NCBI RefSeq assembly: GCF_000807775.2
Contig: NZ_CP047385.1
Location: 5,528,066 to 5,592,065, forward strand
Direction of reading: 5' to 3'
DNA from: Pandoraea fibrosis
Lineage (GTDB): Bacteria; Pseudomonadota; Gammaproteobacteria; Burkholderiales; Burkholderiaceae
Length of the DNA stretch: 64,000 nucleotides
A program made the position numbers and the translations under genes. The notes under the pieces are model-generated. The model ran no database searches, was not told where the DNA came from, and worked only from the letters and a program-made list of their open reading frames with translations. Shown here one piece after another: positions 26,250 through 35,500 of the stretch. The number at the start of each line of letters is the position of its first letter. Position 1 is the first letter of the stretch.

Positions 26250-27443
26250 ATGCACCCGGGCCGTCCAGAAACCCGCCTTTCGCCAGTGAACGAAGACATG
26301 TCAGCCGCTCCTCCGATTCCGAAGTCGTTGCCGTCCAGCCGCACCGAGACGGCGAACGCCTCGGCCACCGCCGCCGCATCGGCACACTCCGGCGCGGCGC
26401 GCCGCCGCCCTGCGCGATGGATCGTCATGACGGCGCTGGTCGGATTACTCGCTGTTGCCGTGCTTGCCGCGTTGTGCGGCGGGGCATATCGCATTGCGCC
26501 GGGCGACGCCATCGTCGCGTTGTTCCGTGGCGCCACGGGAGACTTCGCGCAGGATCAGGCACGCAACGTCATGTTGCAGATCCGGCTGCCGCGCATTGTC
26601 CTCGGCATTCTGGTGGGTGCCGGATTCGGTGCCGCCGGTGCGGCGTTGCAAGCCCTCTTTCGCAATCCGCTCGCCGACCCCGGCCTGATCGGCGTGGCCA
26701 GCGGCGCGGCACTCGGTGCGGCGGGCGTCATTGTGCTGGGCGGGGTCATGCTGCCCGCGGCGCTCGCTGCGTCGCTCGGGATATGGATGCTGCCCATCGC
26801 CGCGTTCGTGGGCGCGCTTGGCGTCACTGCGCTCGTCTATCGGCTGGCGGCAGGACGCGGACGTCTCGCGTTGCCCCTCCTGTTACTCGCAGGCATCGCC
26901 ATCAATGCGGTTTCGGGGGCCGCGATCGGCCTGCTCACCTACCTCGCCAACGATACGCAGTTGCGCACGCTCACGTTCTGGACGCTCGGCAGCCTCGGCG
27001 GCGCGCAATGGTCGATGCTGGCCATCATCGTGTGGCCGGTCGTGCTGGGGGTGATCGCACTCGCCACGCAGTGCCGCTCTCTCAACGCGTTGTTGCTGGG
27101 CGAAGCGGAAGCGTTGCATCTCGGCGTTGCCGTGCAATCGGTCAAGCGGCGCGTGATGGTGGCGTGTGCGCTGTGTGTCGGCGCCCTCATCGCGTCGAGC
27201 GGCATGATCGGTTTCATCGGTCTCATCGCGCCCCATATCGTGCGTCTGGTGGTCGGTCCCGACCCGCGCGCGGTGCTGCCGGCCGCGGCGCTCTTCGGCG
27301 CGATCCTGACACTACTCGCCGACCTCGTCGCGCGCACCTGGGTGGCGCCGGCCGAGCTGCCGCTGGGCATTCTCACGGCACTGCTCGGTGCCCCGTTCTT
27401 CCTCATGCTGCTGTGGCGACGCCGCGGACAGTTCGGGCTGTGA
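26250..27443 (+). CDS. hmuU: Heme ABC transporter permease HmuU (FecCD/BtuC family)
   Basis: 397 residues with about 9-10 hydrophobic segments after a polar Ser/Ala/Pro-rich N-terminus of about 55 residues, longer than usual. FecCD motifs: RLPRIVLGILVGAGFGAAGAA and NPLADPGLIGVASGAALGA; the cytoplasmic coupling helix lies near LNALLLGEAEALHLGV. The end is TALLGAPFFLMLLWRRRGQFG, as in heme permeases. ATG 26250 directly follows the hmuT stop; a later ATG at 26298 would shorten the N-terminus. Works as an inner-membrane dimer with HmuV. Confidence 0.92.
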   Translation: MHPGRPETRLSPVNEDMSAAPPIPKSLPSSRTETANASATAAASAHSGAARRRPARWIVMTALVGLLAVAVLAALCGGAYRIAPGDAIVALFRGATGDFAQDQARNVMLQIRLPRIVLGILVGAGFGAAGAALQALFRNPLADPGLIGVASGAALGAAGVIVLGGVMLPAALAASLGIWMLPIAAFVGALGVTALVYRLAAGRGRLALPLLLLAGIAINAVSGAAIGLLTYLANDTQLRTLTFWTLGSLGGAQWSMLAIIVWPVVLGVIALATQCRSLNALLLGEAEALHLGVAVQSVKRRVMVACALCVGALIASSGMIGFIGLIAPHIVRLVVGPDPRAVLPAAALFGAILTLLADLVARTWVAPAELPLGILTALLGAPFFLMLLWRRRGQFGL

Positions 27444-27474
27444 TCACACCGGACCGACGATTCAGGACATCGCT

Positions 27475-28329
27475 ATGCTCAGTGCACACGACCTCACGAT
27501 TGCTCACACCGATTCGCCCGTGCTCGACGGCTTGTCGCTCGATATTCGTCCCGGTGAATTGCTGGTGCTGCTCGGGCGAAACGGCGCAGGCAAAAGCACC
27601 TTGCTCAAGGCGCTCGCCGGGGAGCCGCTGCCACCGCGCGCCCATCTGAGCGGCCCCATCACGCTCAACGGTGCGCTGCTCTCGCAATACAGCACGGCGG
27701 CGCTGGCGCGTCTGCGCGCCGTGCTGCCGCAAACCGCGCAGTTGTCGTTTCCGTTCAGCGCACTCGAAATCGTGTCGATGGGGCGGTTGCCCTTCCCGAG
27801 ATCGCGCAGACGTGGCGATACGGGCAAACCGCAGAAAAGCGACACGGAGATCGCAACACTTGCGCTGGAACGGGCAGGCGCACTGCCGTTGCTGCATCGC
27901 GACGTGATGACGCTCTCGGGAGGCGAATGGGCGCGGGTGCAATTCGCGCGCGTGCTGGCGCAGTTGTGGCCTGACGATGCCCAGGCCCCTTCGGTGCCGC
28001 GCTATCTGCTGCTCGACGAACCGACGGCGGCGCTCGACCTCGCGCATCAGCATCACCTGCTCTCGCTCACGCGCGAACTTGCCAGAACGTGGGGGTTGGG
28101 GGCGATGGCGATCGTGCACGACGTGAATCTCGCGGCACGCCACGCAGACCGCATGGCATTGCTCGCCAACGGACGCATTCTCGCTACCGGCACACCGCGC
28201 GACGTGATGCGCGCCGACCTCATCGAGACAACGCTGGGCTTGCCGGTCCATGTGATCACACCCGAGACATCGGGCCTGCCCAGGCTTGCCGGCGCTTCGG
28301 CAGGCGTACCCTTCGCGCTACCCGCCTGA
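27475..28329 (+). CDS. hmuV: Heme ABC transporter ATP-binding protein HmuV
   Basis: 284 residues. Walker A GRNGAGKSTLLKALAG, signature LSGGEWARVQFARVLAQL and Walker B YLLLDEPTAALD, with an H-loop in MAIVHDVNLAARHADRM. The start MLSAHDLTIAH at 27475 has AGGA nine bases upstream; the open frame overlaps hmuU but has no conserved sequence there. Energises heme import through HmuU. Last gene of the operon, followed by a strong hairpin. Confidence 0.93.
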   Translation: MLSAHDLTIAHTDSPVLDGLSLDIRPGELLVLLGRNGAGKSTLLKALAGEPLPPRAHLSGPITLNGALLSQYSTAALARLRAVLPQTAQLSFPFSALEIVSMGRLPFPRSRRRGDTGKPQKSDTEIATLALERAGALPLLHRDVMTLSGGEWARVQFARVLAQLWPDDAQAPSVPRYLLLDEPTAALDLAHQHHLLSLTRELARTWGLGAMAIVHDVNLAARHADRMALLANGRILATGTPRDVMRADLIETTLGLPVHVITPETSGLPRLAGASAGVPFALPA

Positions 28330-28335
28330 GCAGAC

Positions 28336-28367
28336 AACGCGGTTCACGCGTCTGCGTGATCCGCGTT
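28336..28367. terminator. Hairpin between convergent hmuV and the ketimine reductase gene
   Basis: 14-base stem (AACGCGGTTCACGC against its complement with one mismatch) and a GTCT loop, seven bases after the hmuV stop. No T-run follows, so termination efficiency is uncertain; it may protect transcript ends. Confidence 0.55.
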
Positions 28368-28410
28368 GCGTCAGAGGGTCATTGGCGTCGTGTGCAACGC
28401 AAGTGTTGTC

Positions 28411-29382
28411 TTACGACGCCGGCACGCCATCCTTCGCGAGATTGGCGCGTGCGCACAGCACGGCGGCCAGATCCCACAGCGCATATCCCACGCTCTTGAA
28501 AAGCACGGGGCCGCTCGACCGGAAACGATCGGGCGTGATGATCGCATCGAGAAGGGGTGCGGCGCGGCCCCAGTCGATGGCTGCGTGCAGCAGATCGCCG
28601 GCTTCGTGCTTGACCTCCCACGTATCGACGACGAGCGTGCCGCGCACAGCGGCGTCGCGGCATAACTGCGGCGGCAACTCGCGCATGTCGGGGCGGAACG
28701 CGCCCACGCCCGCCACGAAGATGTCGTCGCGCCAGCGATGCACATCGCTATCGGGTAACACTGGCTCGCTGCTGGTCGTCGCGGTAATCACGATGCTCAC
28801 CGTGCTCAACACCGGTTCGATGGCATCGATCACGGTGGCCTCGACGCCAAGGGTGGCAGCGTGATCGGCGAGCGCATGCGCGCGCTCCGGACTACGCGAG
28901 AAGATCATGAAGTGACGTGTCCCCATCCCGGCGGCAAAGGCTTCGAGATGCGCGCGCGCCTGCACCCCCGCGCCAACGATCAGCACGGGGCCTTTGGGAC
29001 GCGGTGCAAATTTGCGTGCGGCGAACAGCGTGACGGCGGCGGTGCGACGCCCCGTAATGGTCGGTCCATCGAGCAGCATCAGACGCTCGCCCGTGTGCGG
29101 ATCGAACACCATCACCTCGCCGATGATGGACGGTTTGCCGGCGCGGCAATTCTCGGGATGCACGGTGATGTGCTTGGTCATCGCGACGTCGCGATTGGCC
29201 GCGGGCATCACAAGCAACACGCCGCCCCGGCGGCCACGTTCATGTTCGGTCAGGGAAAAATGCAGGCGCTCAGGCGCGCGCGCGGTGCCCGAGCGCATCT
29301 CCATGAGCATGGCTTCGATACCGTCGGCCAACTGAGGATAAGGCAGCAACTGCGCGGTTTGGCGCGCGTCCAGCGTGATCAT
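28411..29382 (-). CDS. Ornithine cyclodeaminase/mu-crystallin family protein (probable ketimine reductase)
   Basis: 323 residues. Rossmann nucleotide-binding motif LIVGAGVQARAHLEAFAAG in the centre, preceded by TGRRTAAVTLFAARK and the MTKHITVHPENC region. The sequence is closer to the proteobacterial delta1-pyrroline-2-carboxylate/delta1-piperideine-2-carboxylate reductases than to true ornithine cyclodeaminases (judged by recalled motifs). Likely reaction: NAD(P)H-dependent reduction of a cyclic imino acid to proline or pipecolate, in D-amino acid, hydroxyproline or lysine breakdown. GGAGACATATCG precedes the ATG. It is convergent with the heme operon and 171 bp from pbpC, so probably independent of both. 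Confidence 0.8.
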   Translation of the reverse strand: MITLDARQTAQLLPYPQLADGIEAMLMEMRSGTARAPERLHFSLTEHERGRRGGVLLVMPAANRDVAMTKHITVHPENCRAGKPSIIGEVMVFDPHTGERLMLLDGPTITGRRTAAVTLFAARKFAPRPKGPVLIVGAGVQARAHLEAFAAGMGTRHFMIFSRSPERAHALADHAATLGVEATVIDAIEPVLSTVSIVITATTSSEPVLPDSDVHRWRDDIFVAGVGAFRPDMRELPPQLCRDAAVRGTLVVDTWEVKHEAGDLLHAAIDWGRAAPLLDAIITPDRFRSSGPVLFKSVGYALWDLAAVLCARANLAKDGVPAS

Positions 29383-29553
29383 CGATATGTCTCCGCTCCG
29401 GGGCGTGCGCTATCGACGGCAGGGTTTTGCACTCGTCGCCGTCACATCGCGTCACGCATTGCCAAGTCTGATTTCAGTGTAGCGCGCATCGCGTGGACGC
29501 GTCTGCCACATCAAAAATTATTCCTGACAAAATCGCCTCGCGCGCACATGCGC

Positions 29554-31830
29554 TCAGCGACTCGCATTGCGCATGCGCTTGCCGTCGGCCAGCGTCGCAC
29601 CGCGTACCTCGAAGCGAATGCTGTCGCGAACGGCACCGGCCGCGTCGACGAGTTCAAGCGTATGCCGCCCCGGCCAAGGCAACCATCCCACGCGCGCGCC
29701 ACCGGCGAGCGGTTTGCCGTCGAGCCGCCACGCGGCCCCCTTGGGCCATGCGGCCGCCACCTGGAACCACAGGCGCTGATTGGCGGGCGGGATGTCGGGA
29801 TCCAGGGCCACGATGGTGCCGTCGGCCGGACCGGCAATCCGCCAGAGGGGGCCGCCCGGCGCTTTGGTCGCGAGCGCAGACAGCGCAATCGTACGCTGCG
29901 ATGTACCGGGGAGAAACCACTCTTCGCGTGTGGGTTCCACATGCTCGGCATACTGCACTGCGACATGTTCGAGACCCGGCGGCGGAGCCGGTGGCAGACT
30001 CGCCGTGCGGCGATGGAGGTAGTCCATCACGCGATGCCAGATGGGCGCTGCGCCCGACACGCCGGAGACGTCCCACATCGGCGCACCGTCGGCGTTGCCG
30101 ACCCACACCCCCACCGTGTATCGCCGCGAGAATCCGACGGCCCAGTTGTCGCGCATGTCCTTGCTGGTGCCGGTCTTGACTGCCGTCCAGTAACGGGTGG
30201 AGAGCGGACTGTCGAGACCGAACGTGCGCGTGCGGGCCTGCCGGTCGGCGATCATGTCCGACACGATGAAACTTACCTGCGGCGAAAAGACGGTCGTGGG
30301 CGCATTGGCCTGCGCACTTCCCTTTGCCTTATCGCCACTGCGCGGCGGCATCGTTTCCGGCATGCGCTCGTTCACCTTGCTGGCGGCGCCACCGTTGGCC
30401 AGCGCGCGATATGCGTTCGTCAGCGAAAGCAGTGTGACGTCCGCGCTGCCCAGCGCGAGGCTGTATCCGTAGTAGTCGCCGCTCTGCGTGAGCGGCAAGC
30501 CAAGGGCGACGAGCGTTTGCGCGAAGCGGCGCGGCGTGACCATTACGAGCGTGCGCACGGCGGGCACGTTCAATGAAGAGCCGAGCGCCGTGCGCGCGCT
30601 CACCCATCCCTTGAAATGGCGATCGTAGTTCTGCGGAATGTACAGACCGCCGCCCGTGGGCAGATCGATGGGCGAATCGTCGAGAAGTGACGCTGCCGTT
30701 AAACGCTGCTCCGCGATCGCCTGTGCGTAGAGAAATGGCTTGAGTGTCGAACCCGCCTGCCGCAACGATGTCACGCCGTCCACCTGTGCGGCGGACGACA
30801 AGGCCCCCGACGATCCCACCCAGGCGAGAATGTCGCCGCTGGCGTTATCGATGACGACGATGGCGCCATCCTGCACATTGCGCGAACGTCCCGGCGTGCC
30901 GAGTTCACGCAGCGTTTGCTGCAACGTGGCGACGGCCACGCGCTGCAAATTCACGTCCAGCGTACTGGTGATGCGCGTGCCCGCAGGCGGTCGGCTCGCG
31001 CTGAAGACGCGACGCGCAAAGTGTGGCGCGAGGTTCACCGCGTCGCGCGTTGTCATCACGTTGGCCGGCCGGGAAAACACGAGTTGCGCGTAGCCGTCGA
31101 GCCCGGTGCATTCTGCCCCCTGCCCCATGTCGCGCAGAATGCCGCAAGCGCGTTGCGCCACTCGATTGGCAGCGGCATTCGGGGCCCGCAACAGCGCAAC
31201 GGCCAGTGCCGATTCGCGTGCGTCCAGCCCGATGGGCAGCTTGCCGAAGAGCGTCTGCGCGACAGCCGAGATACCGACGAGTTCGCCGCGAAACGGCACG
31301 AGGTTCAGGTACGCCTCGAGAATCTGATCCTTGCGCCAGCGCTGCTCCAGCCATACTGCCGTGGCGGCCTGACCGATTTTCTGTGTGACGGAACGATTGC
31401 GCGCACTGGGGCGAAGATCGTCGTCGAGCAGTCCCGCCAACTGCATCGTCAGTGTGGACGCCCCACGTGTGCGCGAGTGCCAGAGATTCCCCCATGCGGC
31501 AGCGGCTACACCTCGCCAGTCGACGCCGCTGTGCTCATAGAAGCGTTTGTCTTCCGAGACGATCAACGCCTGACGAAACGCTGGCGACACCTCCGCAAGC
31601 GTCACCCAGTCGCCGCGCTGCGCCTGCATATCGGCGCGCAGCCGCTGCAACGGTTCGCCATGCCGGTCCAGAAGCATCCAGTCCGACGCCCGCCAGTCCT
31701 GCCGCACTTCGTCGAACGACGGCACCGCGCGCGCGGGTGCCGACGCCAGAAGCCACCCGAGCGCCAACCCGACGCTCAGCAGAACATGACGCGCTCTCCT
31801 CCACCGACGAACCTCAGGCACTACGCACAT
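29554..31830 (-). CDS. pbpC: Penicillin-binding protein 1C
   Basis: 758 residues from ATG 31830. The N-terminal membrane anchor is ARHVLLSVGLALGWLLAS. The glycosyltransferase-51 domain has SEDKRFYEHSGVDWRGV, TLTMQLAGLL and ILEAYLNLVPF. The transpeptidase domain carries the SxxK motif (STLKPF), SSLN and KTGTSKD. A BiPBP_C beta domain closes the protein from about residue 670 (WRIAGPADGTIV). It polymerises and cross-links peptidoglycan in the periplasm. GAGGAC is upstream of ATG 31830; a start at 31863 is also open. It overlaps yhhN and is transcribed after the alpha-2-macroglobulin gene, the same pairing as yfhM-pbpC in E. coli, where the protease trap is proposed to protect cells whose wall is breached. 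Confidence 0.93.
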   Translation of the reverse strand: MCVVPEVRRWRRARHVLLSVGLALGWLLASAPARAVPSFDEVRQDWRASDWMLLDRHGEPLQRLRADMQAQRGDWVTLAEVSPAFRQALIVSEDKRFYEHSGVDWRGVAAAAWGNLWHSRTRGASTLTMQLAGLLDDDLRPSARNRSVTQKIGQAATAVWLEQRWRKDQILEAYLNLVPFRGELVGISAVAQTLFGKLPIGLDARESALAVALLRAPNAAANRVAQRACGILRDMGQGAECTGLDGYAQLVFSRPANVMTTRDAVNLAPHFARRVFSASRPPAGTRITSTLDVNLQRVAVATLQQTLRELGTPGRSRNVQDGAIVVIDNASGDILAWVGSSGALSSAAQVDGVTSLRQAGSTLKPFLYAQAIAEQRLTAASLLDDSPIDLPTGGGLYIPQNYDRHFKGWVSARTALGSSLNVPAVRTLVMVTPRRFAQTLVALGLPLTQSGDYYGYSLALGSADVTLLSLTNAYRALANGGAASKVNERMPETMPPRSGDKAKGSAQANAPTTVFSPQVSFIVSDMIADRQARTRTFGLDSPLSTRYWTAVKTGTSKDMRDNWAVGFSRRYTVGVWVGNADGAPMWDVSGVSGAAPIWHRVMDYLHRRTASLPPAPPPGLEHVAVQYAEHVEPTREEWFLPGTSQRTIALSALATKAPGGPLWRIAGPADGTIVALDPDIPPANQRLWFQVAAAWPKGAAWRLDGKPLAGGARVGWLPWPGRHTLELVDAAGAVRDSIRFEVRGATLADGKRMRNASR

Positions 31831-32563
31831 GCGCCTCGTCCTCTTGCGCCAGGCGCGGCCCACGCACTGCCATGATGCCGGCCGTCAGCAACAATTGCGC
31901 GAGCGCGTAGAGAATCCAGATCGCGTACTCCTGCGCCGGAATTGTGCCAACGAAGCGCGTGGTGCCGATCAGGGCGTCCGAGATCGTGAAGAGCAGCGCA
32001 CCGACGGCGACCCACTCTCCGCGAACGTCGGCAAGCAGCGCCGCCGACGCCATCATGGCCAGCACAATCACGTAGCACGCCACAGGCGCCTTGAGTTCCC
32101 CCATGCCGGGCCAATACATCGCATACGCAAGCGCCGCCGTGACCCACACGAGCACGATCGCAACGCGATGCCAGCCGGGCACCTGCGCCCATGGCCGACG
32201 CACCCGCCAGAAGAGCACGAAGTAAGCGAGGTGGGCGAGCAGAAAGGCCCCCAGTCCCAGCACAAAGCCTTGCGTCAATGCCGGCAAGGCCAGCAAGACA
32301 TCGCCCGCTCCCGAAAAGATCAGCGCGGCGTGCAACCACACGCGCTCGCGCTGCACGCGGTGATATAAAGACGCGAACAGCAGTAGCGCGCACAACAAAG
32401 CCTTCGCGACAGCCTGGTCGGCATACGGCGCCCCGCGCAACGCGAGCGCATAGGCCGCGCCCGCGATGGCGGCGAGCCACCAGAAACGCCGCGCCTCGCG
32501 GGGCAGCGCCGCCGCCGGTGCAAAGAAGTTCGACGTCATGTCAGTGCGACTCTCCTTCGTCAT
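31814..32563 (-). CDS. YhhN family membrane protein (lysoplasmalogenase-like)
   Basis: 249 residues with about 8 hydrophobic segments, TMEM86/YhhN family. Family-like stretches are LIFSGAGDVLLALP and LFTISDALIGTTRF, each with the Asp residues conserved in lysoplasmalogenases. It would hydrolyse lysoplasmalogen or a related ether lipid in the inner membrane; in bacteria lacking plasmalogens the true role is unclear. The ATG overlaps the alpha-2-macroglobulin stop (ATGA), and its own end overlaps pbpC, so the three are one translationally coupled unit. Its insertion between the macroglobulin and pbpC genes is less usual than a direct pairing. Confidence 0.82.
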   Translation of the reverse strand: MTKESRTDMTSNFFAPAAALPREARRFWWLAAIAGAAYALALRGAPYADQAVAKALLCALLLFASLYHRVQRERVWLHAALIFSGAGDVLLALPALTQGFVLGLGAFLLAHLAYFVLFWRVRRPWAQVPGWHRVAIVLVWVTAALAYAMYWPGMGELKAPVACYVIVLAMMASAALLADVRGEWVAVGALLFTISDALIGTTRFVGTIPAQEYAIWILYALAQLLLTAGIMAVRGPRLAQEDEAHVRSA

Positions 32564-35500
32564 GGCTTCGCAGGTACCACTTGCACGGGCGCGTTCGGCG
32601 TCTCGCCATACATCGCCGGCTCATACATCGCTTCGACGCGCGTGGGCGGCGTTGCGAACTTGCCCACGTTGTTCAGACGCACCGTGTACTCGATCCGATG
32701 CTGCCCCTTTGGCAGGTAGTCGTAATACGCACGATAGGCGTCTTGCGCTCTTTCCTCAAAGGCTGGCATGGCGCCTTCGCTCTTTTCGCCTTGCGTGGCA
32801 ATAACGGAGTCACGTCCCAGCCCGCCCCCCAGCACCGTCGCCCCGCCGGGCAGCGGATCGCTCACCACGACCCAGCGCATATCGGCTTGCGCGTCGATAT
32901 CCAGACGCACACGCAATACGGCACCACGCACGAAACTGTCACCCGAGCGCTCCGCGGCGTCTTGCACCTGCACGCTGCGCGTCACCCGATAACCGGCCGC
33001 GAACGGTGCCTTGAGCGGAACGGCGGCCAGACTCTGGATCGTCGCCCACGGTTTGCCCGCCCCGGTTTGCTCGAGACGCAAGACATCGCGCGCACTGTCC
33101 GTTCCGGCAGCGGCATGGCTCAGCCACGGCAGCGAGACGGCCGGCGGTACGGTGCCAGCCTTGAGCTTGTCCCAGTCGACCGTTTGCACACCGCCGTTCG
33201 TCTGGTTGTCACGCTGCCACTGGATGGCGGTCTGCCCCGTCGGCGTGTCACGCTCGAATCGCGCAGAGAACCGATCCACCGCCAATCCACCCCACACATT
33301 GGCCGTGGTCGTCGACCACGCCCCGCGCGATTGCAGCCCCAACAACCCGATCACCAGACGCGGCATCTCGTCCTTCCAGGCCGGATTCGCGTTCATCAGC
33401 AATGCCAGACGCGCGGCGTTCGTCTCGGGGCCGACCATCAGCCACCAGAGTCCGTCGCTCCCCTGCGTTGAGAAGCCCACCCGCGTGCCCTGATACGACA
33501 ATCGCGCACGCAGGATCTGCTCGGCTTGCGCCAACCGCTCGGCGCGTTGTGGCGCGTCGGGCAAACGTTGCAGGATCGCGTACCAGTCGATGACTGCCGA
33601 TGTTGGCCAATCGTTCGGGGCGATAGTGAGCGCACTGAGCATGCGCGCGTTTGCCCGACCATAACGCGACAACGCTTCGATCGCGGTGAGCTTGCGCAAC
33701 GTCAGGTCGTCGCGCGGCGCCCAGAAGCGACGCGTGAGACGCCCTTCCACGAACGCCGTCAGGCCGTCCTCCATGCGCGCCAGCGCGTCGTCCGGCAGCA
33801 CGTATGCCGGATCGAGCGCCTTCGCTTCATTGCTGACGGCCAACAGATAAGCGGTGAGCGTGTCGCTGCCCTGATTCGCGAAGCCTTCTTGCGGCGGGAA
33901 GTAGCTCGCCAGGCCGTCTTCGTCGAGATACGACGGCAGCATGCCCGTCACCCGCTTCCACTGTGCGACATCGCGCAAGCCAAGTGCTTTCGACGCTTGC
34001 TGCTCCAGACAGGCATACGGATACAGCTCGAACCAGCGCTTCACGCCCGGCAATCCCTGCGACAAACGCGGTTGCATGCTGATGCGTACCCCGCCTCTGA
34101 GCTTGCCGGTGCTGTCGGCCACAGCGCCCGCCGGGGGTGCCATCGGCAAGGTGAGACTGCCTTCGACCTGCGTCAGCACCGATTGCTGAACACTCGCCGG
34201 CAACGACGGCTGGATGTCCTGCCCCACCTTGATCGCGTCGCTCGCCGCAGGTGCGCCACCGGCCGCCGGGGCCTGCGCACTGACCTCCCACAACAATCGT
34301 TGAGCGCGCGTGTCGGCCAGCCCGGCAGGCGCCGTAACCTCCCACGCCACTTCACGCGACTCGCCTGCCGGCACATCGACGCGTTGCGGTGCCAAGGTCA
34401 GTTGGGTTACCCGGGCGGTCAACTGCACCTGCATGGCGTGTTGGGTGGTATTACGCACGGTGAACTGGGCACGATAGTTGTCGCCCTCGCGCACCAGGGG
34501 CGGCAATCCCGAGATCAGTTGCAGATCCTGCGTGGTGCGAATGGTCGCCGTGCCCGTGCCGAACCAACCCAGCGCTTGCGCACCCGGTCTGCCGTCATCG
34601 GCCACCGCCACGATGCGGAAGCTGGACAGCGAGTCGTTGAGCGGCACATCGACACTCGCCTCCCCCTTATCGTCGAGCACAACGCGCGGCTGCCAGAGCA
34701 ATAGCGTGTCGAACAGCTCGCGCGTCGGACTCTTGCCCCCGCCGCCGCCCGCTGGCACCGCCTTGCGGCCGTAATGCCGGCGCCCGATGATTTCCATCTG
34801 CGCAGTTGCGGTGGTCACGCTGTAGCTACGGCGTTGCCACATGGCATCGAGCAAGGCCCAACTCGTGTTCGGCGCCAGTTCGAGCAGTGCCTCGTCAACC
34901 GCGGCAACGGCCACTTCCGAACCTGCCGCGACGGGCTTGCCATCCGGTTGTGTCACTTTGATGCGCACCTTCGCATGACCTCGTACCGGGTACGTCGGGG
35001 CATCGGGTTTCACTTCCACCCCCAGACGCTGCCCGGCCGTGCCCACGCGTAATTCGGTCAATCCGAAGCGATAGGCCGGCTTGCCCAGATCCACCAGTCC
35101 CGTCGGCGCCTGATACTCCCGGCCCTCGTACCAGAAGGCCCGGAACCACTCCATCGGCTGCTTCCAGCCCCACTGGAAGAACGAATACCAGGGCACTTCA
35201 TGGATACGGCCTCGCACCGCCAGCACCGACACATAGACGTTCGGTCCCCACGACGAATCGACCTTCAGGGAAATGTTCGGGTCCTTGCCCGAGATCTCCA
35301 TCGTGCGCGTCTCCATCACGCCTTCGCGCTCGATCGCCACCAGCGCGGTCGCCGAGCGGAACGGCATGCGCACCTGCAACTTGGCCGTCTCGCCCGGCTC
35401 ATACGCGCGGCGCTCCGGCAACACGTCCATGCGGTCAGTGTTGTCACCGCCGAACCAGACCTCACCGCGTCCGGTCACCCACACACTCGTGGTCGAGGTG

